From positions 1-51,787 of the forward strand of contig CAJWIY010000008.1 of the NCBI GenBank assembly GCA_913042205.1: a stretch of 51,787 nt of DNA. The letters run 5' to 3'. Made by a program: the position numbers and the translations under genes. This DNA is from an uncultured Gammaproteobacteria bacterium (GTDB taxonomy: Bacteria > Pseudomonadota > Gammaproteobacteria > Pseudomonadales > Litorivicinaceae). This document shows positions 47,345-51,787 of the stretch, one piece after another. The first letter of the stretch is position 1. The number at the start of each line of letters is the position of its first letter. The notes below the pieces were generated by a model. It did not search any database and was not told where the DNA came from. It saw nothing but the letters and a program-made list of their open reading frames with translations.

Positions 47345-48617
47345 AGATACCCAGTGTTTTTTGCACAGCTGCTGCGGCTCGTTCACCCGAGACCACACCG
47401 TCCTCGTGGAATCCGTTGCAACACCAGGCACCTGCAACAACAATCCTTGAACCCGAATTGATCCCCTCGATCCGAGATTGGACCTGCAGTGAATTCGGAC
47501 CAAACTGTGGGTGTGCGTAGGTCCATTGGCCTAGGATCGTGTCGGGATCAATTTGACTGGTATTGTTGAGGGTCACAAAAAATTGATGTGGTCCAGCGAG
47601 ATTTTGAAGCCGATTCATGTCGTAGGTGACGACTGCGCCAATGCCCTCGGGCTGTTTTTGGATTTTATAGTTCCAACTTGCCCATGCCCGCCTATTTTTG
47701 GGCATTTGGGTTTGGTCAGTGTGTAACGCAACGTCATTATTCGCATACGGAATCCCTGCTAGAAGCTGCCTCAATTCTAGCTCCCGATTATCGAGCATTG
47801 CCAGTGACTGATCGGTGTGTGAAGCAAGGACTACCGCATCGTAGAACTCGGTCCCGAGCTCAGAGGTTACAGCAATTCCTCTGTCAGTTTGTTTGACAGA
47901 CCAGACCCGAGTTTTAAGACGGATACGGTCTCGAAACTCGCGCGTGAGTGGCTCGATGTAGGTACTTGACCCGCCCGGAAGCGTATACCACCGTGGGCGG
48001 TCAGTTACCGAGAGGAGTCCGTGGTTCTTAAAGAAGCGAAGGAAAAACAGCGCCGGCATCTCATTCACATCAGTCAGCTCGGTAGACCAGATAGCGGCCG
48101 CCATTGGAAACAGGTAATGTGAAAAAAATAAATCAGTTAGGTTAAGTTTTGAAAGATATTGTCCGAGCGTTTGGGAGGGCTCAATCTGGCCTGTCTCAAG
48201 GTCCAAAATCGCAGTTTTATTAAAACGCATAATGTCTAGGAGGAAACGGTGATACCTGATTGAGAACAGTCTGTGTCGCTGCGCGAAGAGGGTCGAGAGG
48301 TTTGTCCCAGCGTACTCAATACCTGTCGTTTCAGACATCACACTGAAACTCATATCTGTGTCTTGATGTGACAACCCAATTTCAGACAATAGTTTTAAAA
48401 ATCGTGGATAGGTCCACTCGTTGAAGACGATAAAACCGGTATCTACTGCGTAGGAGGTTCCATCGACCGAGATGTCTACTGTGTGGGTGTGCCCACCGAT
48501 CCAGTTGTTTTGTTCAAAAACGTCAATCTCAACCTGTGGGTGTAACCGATACGCCGCCGTAAGGCCAGAGATTCCAGAACCGACGATCGCGACTCGGGGC
48601 CGAGTTTGGCTATTCAT
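47337..48617 (-). CDS. NAD/FAD-binding amine-oxidase-like protein (COG2907)
   Basis: A flavoprotein of 426 residues with the N-terminal FAD motif IVGSGISGLTAAYRL, then DVFEQNNWIGGHTHTV and the distinctive VDTGFIVFNEWTYPRFLKLL. A late segment IVVAGAWCCNGFHEDGVVSG contacts the flavin. The family (predicted NAD/FAD-binding protein) accompanies cfa and DUF1365 genes and may desaturate or oxidise the acyl chain; the substrate is not established. The ATG overlaps the photolyase stop by four bases (ATGA), so it is coupled to phrB. Confidence 0.9.
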   Translation of the reverse strand: MNSQTRPRVAIVGSGISGLTAAYRLHPQVEIDVFEQNNWIGGHTHTVDISVDGTSYAVDTGFIVFNEWTYPRFLKLLSEIGLSHQDTDMSFSVMSETTGIEYAGTNLSTLFAQRHRLFSIRYHRFLLDIMRFNKTAILDLETGQIEPSQTLGQYLSKLNLTDLFFSHYLFPMAAAIWSTELTDVNEMPALFFLRFFKNHGLLSVTDRPRWYTLPGGSSTYIEPLTREFRDRIRLKTRVWSVKQTDRGIAVTSELGTEFYDAVVLASHTDQSLAMLDNRELELRQLLAGIPYANNDVALHTDQTQMPKNRRAWASWNYKIQKQPEGIGAVVTYDMNRLQNLAGPHQFFVTLNNTSQIDPDTILGQWTYAHPQFGPNSLQVQSRIEGINSGSRIVVAGAWCCNGFHEDGVVSGERAAAAVQKTLGIYV

Positions 48618-50017
48618 GACTTGAGTTCCTTGAACGCGTCGATGGCCCGCTGTCTCGATGACTTGAGATCAACAATAGGCGCCGGATATCGATCTGGAAG
48701 CGTAGCCGTCCAGGGCGAATGGCGCCGCTTGACTGGGACCGAGGCGAGCTCGGGTATAAATTGAGTCACGTAATCCGCGTTTGGATCGTGTGTCTCTCCC
48801 TGGCTCACAGGATTAAATACCCGGAAGTAGGGAGCCGCGTCCGTCCCCGTTGAGGCACTCCACTGCCAGCCGCCATTGTTCGACCCTAAGTCTGAATCCA
48901 CAAGATATTCCATGAAATGAGTTTCGCCGATCCGCCAGTCGCAAAGTAAGTTCTTGGTCAGGAACTGTGCCACGACCATGCGAACACGATTATGCATCCA
49001 ACCCGTTGCCACAAGTTCTCGCATACCGGCGTCAACGATCGGTATACCAGTTCTCCCTTTCTTCCAGGCATCAATATCCGAAGGATCGTTGCGCCAACGT
49101 AAACACTCAGTCTCTGATCGAAATGCCTTATTTTTTGAAAGCTTCGGAAAGCCAACTAACAAGTGTTGATAGAAGTCACGCCATATTAATTCGTTAATCC
49201 AAGAAAACGCGTGATTAGGGAATTCCCATATCGGCAGGTTAAGCGCATGTTCCGCAGCCCGCACGCACTGTCGAGGCGACAACAATCCCCGAGCAAGGGC
49301 ACCCGACAAACGACTGGTTCCAAGTACCGAGGGGTTGTTCCGGTTCATTTCGTAGTCTTTAAGCCGCTTGGCGACGAATTCATCAAGTGACGCATGAGCA
49401 TCGGCCTCGGTTTTTGGAAAAAGAGAGAGGTCTGAGTCTGGGCGATTACAGATCGGGTCCCATGTGTTCGGCTTTACCGATTCTCGACTACGACCGTCGA
49501 CGTCAAATGGTCGTGTAGCACGCTCCTGATAAATCGACAGCCACCGTCTCTTGAACGGACTGAAAACTGAGTAGTATCGATTGTCTCCGGTCAGGACTGT
49601 GCCCGGTTGCAGTAGGACGCGATCAACATAGGTATGTACAGCGACGTCGGGGAGACGCTCAAGGATCTGATGATCCCTGATACGCTCATTCCACTGATAT
49701 TCCTGGTTTAGGTAAAGATCTGTGACAGATCGAGACTCACAATAGTCTGCGACCCAGGCAACTTGCGCTCGGTAGCTATCAAGCCGAACCACCTCGAGGT
49801 TGATTCCAAGGGCCGCAAGCTGAACAGACAGGCTCCGCAACAGCTGTTCGGTGTAATAGAGACGGTTTCGACCGTAGTGAAAGTCTTTCCAATCCAAGTC
49901 AGCGGTGAGAAATATCGCAGAGATGACCACGTCTGACTGGCAATCCAGGGCAGCCGACAATGCGGCGTTATCGTTTACGCGGAGGTCATCCCGAAACCAA
50001 ACCAGACGATGTTGCAT
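48614..50017 (-). CDS. phrB: Deoxyribodipyrimidine photolyase (class I CPD photolyase)
   Basis: Repairs UV-made pyrimidine dimers with blue light. The 467-residue protein has the antenna-domain start LVWFRDDLRVNDNAAL, the flavin-domain segments PNHAFSWINELIWRDFYQHL (two pieces), GIPIVDAGMRELVATGWMHNRVRMVVAQFL (seen in parts), DWRIGETHFMEYLVDSDLGSNNGGWQW (seen in parts) and the ending YFRVFNPVSQGETHDPN. I choose the ATG at 50017, which has a GAGGAG site four bases upstream, over a GTG at 50029. It heads an operon of five genes running to 44824. Cryptochromes share the fold, but the intact motifs favour a repair enzyme. Confidence 0.95.
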   Translation of the reverse strand: MQHRLVWFRDDLRVNDNAALSAALDCQSDVVISAIFLTADLDWKDFHYGRNRLYYTEQLLRSLSVQLAALGINLEVVRLDSYRAQVAWVADYCESRSVTDLYLNQEYQWNERIRDHQILERLPDVAVHTYVDRVLLQPGTVLTGDNRYYSVFSPFKRRWLSIYQERATRPFDVDGRSRESVKPNTWDPICNRPDSDLSLFPKTEADAHASLDEFVAKRLKDYEMNRNNPSVLGTSRLSGALARGLLSPRQCVRAAEHALNLPIWEFPNHAFSWINELIWRDFYQHLLVGFPKLSKNKAFRSETECLRWRNDPSDIDAWKKGRTGIPIVDAGMRELVATGWMHNRVRMVVAQFLTKNLLCDWRIGETHFMEYLVDSDLGSNNGGWQWSASTGTDAAPYFRVFNPVSQGETHDPNADYVTQFIPELASVPVKRRHSPWTATLPDRYPAPIVDLKSSRQRAIDAFKELKS

Positions 50018-50151
50018 GTTTCTCCTCACTTGCTTCTTGCAAAAAACAGTTGTGCCATCGTCCGAGCAGGCCGTATCCCTTAAGTTTCTCCTAGCCTGTT
50101 GGCAAACGCAACGGACTCTGACACCCTGTCGCTCTGGTAGAGGATAAGCGT

Positions 50152-50574
50152 ATGTTCTTCGGGCGTTTTTTAATTATGCTGAATTGCGGTTTATATGCCG
50201 CGCTGGCGGTTTGGGCGCTAGTTTTACCAATAACACTGTTCGAGGCGCTATCTATCGCGGCATCTACAAGGGCAGCCGTAATTGAGTTACAGGTATTAAT
50301 AGCTGGTTCTTTTTTAGGGTTTTGTTTCCTCGTAGGTGCCGGGATTATAGATAAACGGAAGACAAAGCGCAGTTTGGTTGGTCTGTTTATCATCAACGCG
50401 GCTTGGTTTTTTACTCGCTGTATCACTCTGCTCGAGGGGCTACCGGAACAGAATTCAACTTTTATATACATGGGCTTTGAGTTCACGATGCTGTTGCTAC
50501 TGCTAATCGCTTTGAGGCTTGTGACCGGACCAAAGGGACGTACATTGTTTCGTCAGGAGGATGCGACCTTTTAG
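50152..50574 (+). CDS. Small four-helix membrane protein, unknown function
   Basis: A 140-residue hydrophobic protein with four likely membrane helices (about residues 8-30, 45-66, 75-93, 103-123) and a short basic tail. The layout resembles the DUF4345-type small membrane proteins, but I cannot assign a family with confidence. It is divergent from phrB with about 134 bases between the starts, and its stop codon overlaps the stop of the convergent FAD oxidoreductase by four bases. Confidence 0.65.
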   Translation: MFFGRFLIMLNCGLYAALAVWALVLPITLFEALSIAASTRAAVIELQVLIAGSFLGFCFLVGAGIIDKRKTKRSLVGLFIINAAWFFTRCITLLEGLPEQNSTFIYMGFEFTMLLLLLIALRLVTGPKGRTLFRQEDATF

Positions 50575-51467
50575 CGATTTAATCGCTCTGCTGCCTCAAT
50601 ACCGCTGAGATAGGCGCCCTCGACGCGCCCGCCTGCGAGGTAGTCCCCAGCAACCCACAACCCCTCGTCGATCTCAAAAACACCTTTTTGGGTGGTCAAT
50701 GTAGGGTCAGTAGGGCGCGCAAAGCGCCACCGATGCGCAATAATCGGCTTTACTGATACCCCGAAGATCGTCTCCAATGCTGTGTCGATTTGGTTTTGCA
50801 CACTTGCGGGCTCATCCTCGATATGGATGGCAGACCAATCAGGTTTGGCATGAGTGACAACATAGCTTGATTCACGACCGGGCTTACTTCTCTCTGTAGA
50901 GATGAAATCAAACACGTTATGGTCGCCGCCGAATAGGGCGTCAAGAGGGTTATCGTGTCGATCTCTCAAACTAGTCTCAAGATCTGAAACCACCGTCCAT
51001 GTTGGTTCCATAGTGAAACGGGACGCAATGTCTCCCATATCATAAGACGGGAGTAGGCTGGTCATCTGATCAACTGGCACGGTGACCAATACCTGGCTGG
51101 CGGTATACACATCGCCATCCGTCGACGTGAGGTGAAATTGGTTATCATGATGGGAGATTGTGGCGACCTGTAATTGCGTTGTAATGGTCAACGATTGCGC
51201 CAGATAGCGCCCCATCGCGTTCATATAGGGGGTCCCCACAAAGCGCTCTTGAAAGTCTGGTGATGCCATCGCGTGACCATTAATAAAGGTACCCATGCGA
51301 GGCCTCCAACGCTTTACGAACCCCGCGTCGACAGCATGACTCACGACTTCCTGAAAGCGCGGTTCACGGGCCGTAAAAAACTGCGCGCCGATATCGACCC
51401 GTAAACCGTCGATACGTTTCGACGCCAGCCGGCCACCAGGCCCACGACTTTTTTCAAAAATCTCCAT
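50571..51467 (-). pseudogene. FAD-dependent oxidoreductase (renalase-like, COG3380), 5'-truncated by a sequence junction
   Basis: The body matches predicted NAD/FAD-dependent oxidoreductases of the renalase/amine-oxidase group: FEKSRGPGGRLASKR near the start, DIGAQFFTAREPRF, a VLVTVPVDQM segment, HRWRFARPTD and the flavin-contact ending WVAGDYLAGGRVEGAYLSGIEAAE. The family should begin some 30 residues earlier with a beta strand and the GxGxxG FAD-binding loop, but here the first ATG (51467) gives only MEIFEKSRG. The missing N-terminus is replaced by unrelated sequence beyond a T/A-rich stretch at about 51448-51460. So the gene is intact at its 3' side and cut at the 5' side, most likely by an assembly join rather than a mutation in the living cell. 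Confidence 0.8.
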
Positions 51468-51787
51468 CTAGCTGCAGATGGGCCCTTGTTGATGACTTGA
51501 ATACTAGATGACGTCTCGATTTCGTATCGTACTGAGGGAAAATCAATAAATTTCTCGACAACCTCAACTTTTGGTGCATTATCATTCTCCCACTTATCGA
51601 CAAGTCTTACAATCTCAATATAAACATTTTTCTCATCTTGCAGGTTTACCTTGTTACAACTACTTGAAAAAAAAGCGATCACAGGTTTATGATCCGAAGG
51701 AAGTAATTCAGCTCTATCATAATACTTTAGACATATTTGACTACCTTTTCGACTTGAAAACATTATTCGATCGCACCAGGCGGGTTC
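51449..51787 (-). CDS. Fragment of eukaryotic-type inositol polyphosphate 5-phosphatase (OCRL/INPP5B-like)
   Basis: Read from the window edge leftward, the frame is open and starts with EPAWCDRIMF, the substrate-site motif of inositol polyphosphate 5-phosphatases (P-A-W-C-D-R-I). A second catalytic motif, LPSDHKPVIAFF, follows at about residue 34. After that come EIVRLVDKWENDNAP and IQVINKGPSAARWRF, resembling the linker and beginning of the ASH domain that follows the phosphatase in OCRL and INPP5B. The stretch is visibly AT-richer than the rest of the window. The reading then runs into the oxidoreductase gene in a different frame, so only this end of the protein is present. Such proteins are eukaryotic and I know of no bacterial OCRL-like enzyme. 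Confidence 0.75.

Noticed and set aside
50030-50151. ECF sigma / ChrR-type promoter before phrB
   Set aside because: I looked for a TGATCC-like -35 with a matching -10 on the minus strand and found none.
51341-51763. A single 140-residue minus-strand protein
   Set aside because: Its first two thirds are 5-phosphatase-like and its last third is the oxidoreductase gene read in the wrong frame; it is an artefact of the junction.

Overview
The window is a 51.8 kb piece of a bacterial chromosome, most likely from a free-living aquatic gammaproteobacterium. The clues are the order pyrD - rmf - rlmKL, a gltA / sdhCDAB / sucAB-lpd / sucCD block, DUF1315 (YeaC-like) and DUF1853 genes, a RhlB-like helicase, an alternative oxidase, a light-damage repair module and a SoxB thiosulfate-oxidation gene. 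The taxon is inferred from gene content only. Genes are densely packed with many 1-8 base overlaps. I see no insertion sequence, prophage, CRISPR array or rRNA gene.

Layout. 1-4361: left edge of a sulfur-oxidation / redox neighbourhood (soxB, a HupE/UreJ-type membrane protein, a periplasmic thioredoxin-fold protein, an exported alpha/beta hydrolase, a cytochrome c and a PQQ-associated CXXCW protein). 4373-8388: a molybdenum cofactor operon (moeA, moaA, a moaC-mog fusion, moaD, moaE). A molybdoenzyme such as a sulfite dehydrogenase outside the window would fit next to soxB. 8395-8820: a HIT-family protein. 8892-21482: central metabolism, with gltA divergent from sdhCDAB, then sucAB-lpd and sucCD, closed by a strong terminator. 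Both sides of the gltA/sdh divergence have good sigma-70 promoters. 21608-33136: housekeeping genes (htpG with a heat-shock-type promoter, a lipoprotein, an inositol-phosphatase family gene, dinG, a thiolase, an rhlB-like helicase, selO, gpsA, a DAHP synthase). 33256-36450: tRNA-Val and tRNA-Asp, a gamma-glutamyltransferase, an alternative oxidase and tRNA-Gly. 36487-44843: a DUF1853 gene, nadK, a DUF1315 gene, pepN, pyrD, rmf, rlmKL. 44824-50017 (minus strand): a tightly coupled operon of photolyase, FAD oxidoreductase, DUF1365, cyclopropane-fatty-acid-synthase family enzyme and DUF2878, looking like a light/oxidative-stress membrane-lipid and DNA-repair module. 50152-51467: a small membrane protein and a truncated FAD oxidoreductase.

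Three things stand out. First, the last ~330 bases do not belong to the bacterial gene they are fused to. They encode, on the minus strand, the end of a eukaryotic-type OCRL/INPP5B-like inositol polyphosphate 5-phosphatase (PAWCDRI and SDHKPV motifs plus the start of an ASH domain), joined to the decapitated oxidoreductase through a short T/A-rich shared stretch; an assembly chimera is the simplest explanation. Second, the dihydrolipoamide dehydrogenase of the suc operon has Gly where the second redox-active cysteine should be (CLNVGG instead of CLNVGC), which would disable catalysis if real. Third, the lipoprotein behind htpG has a convincing signal peptide but no ordinary start codon for it.
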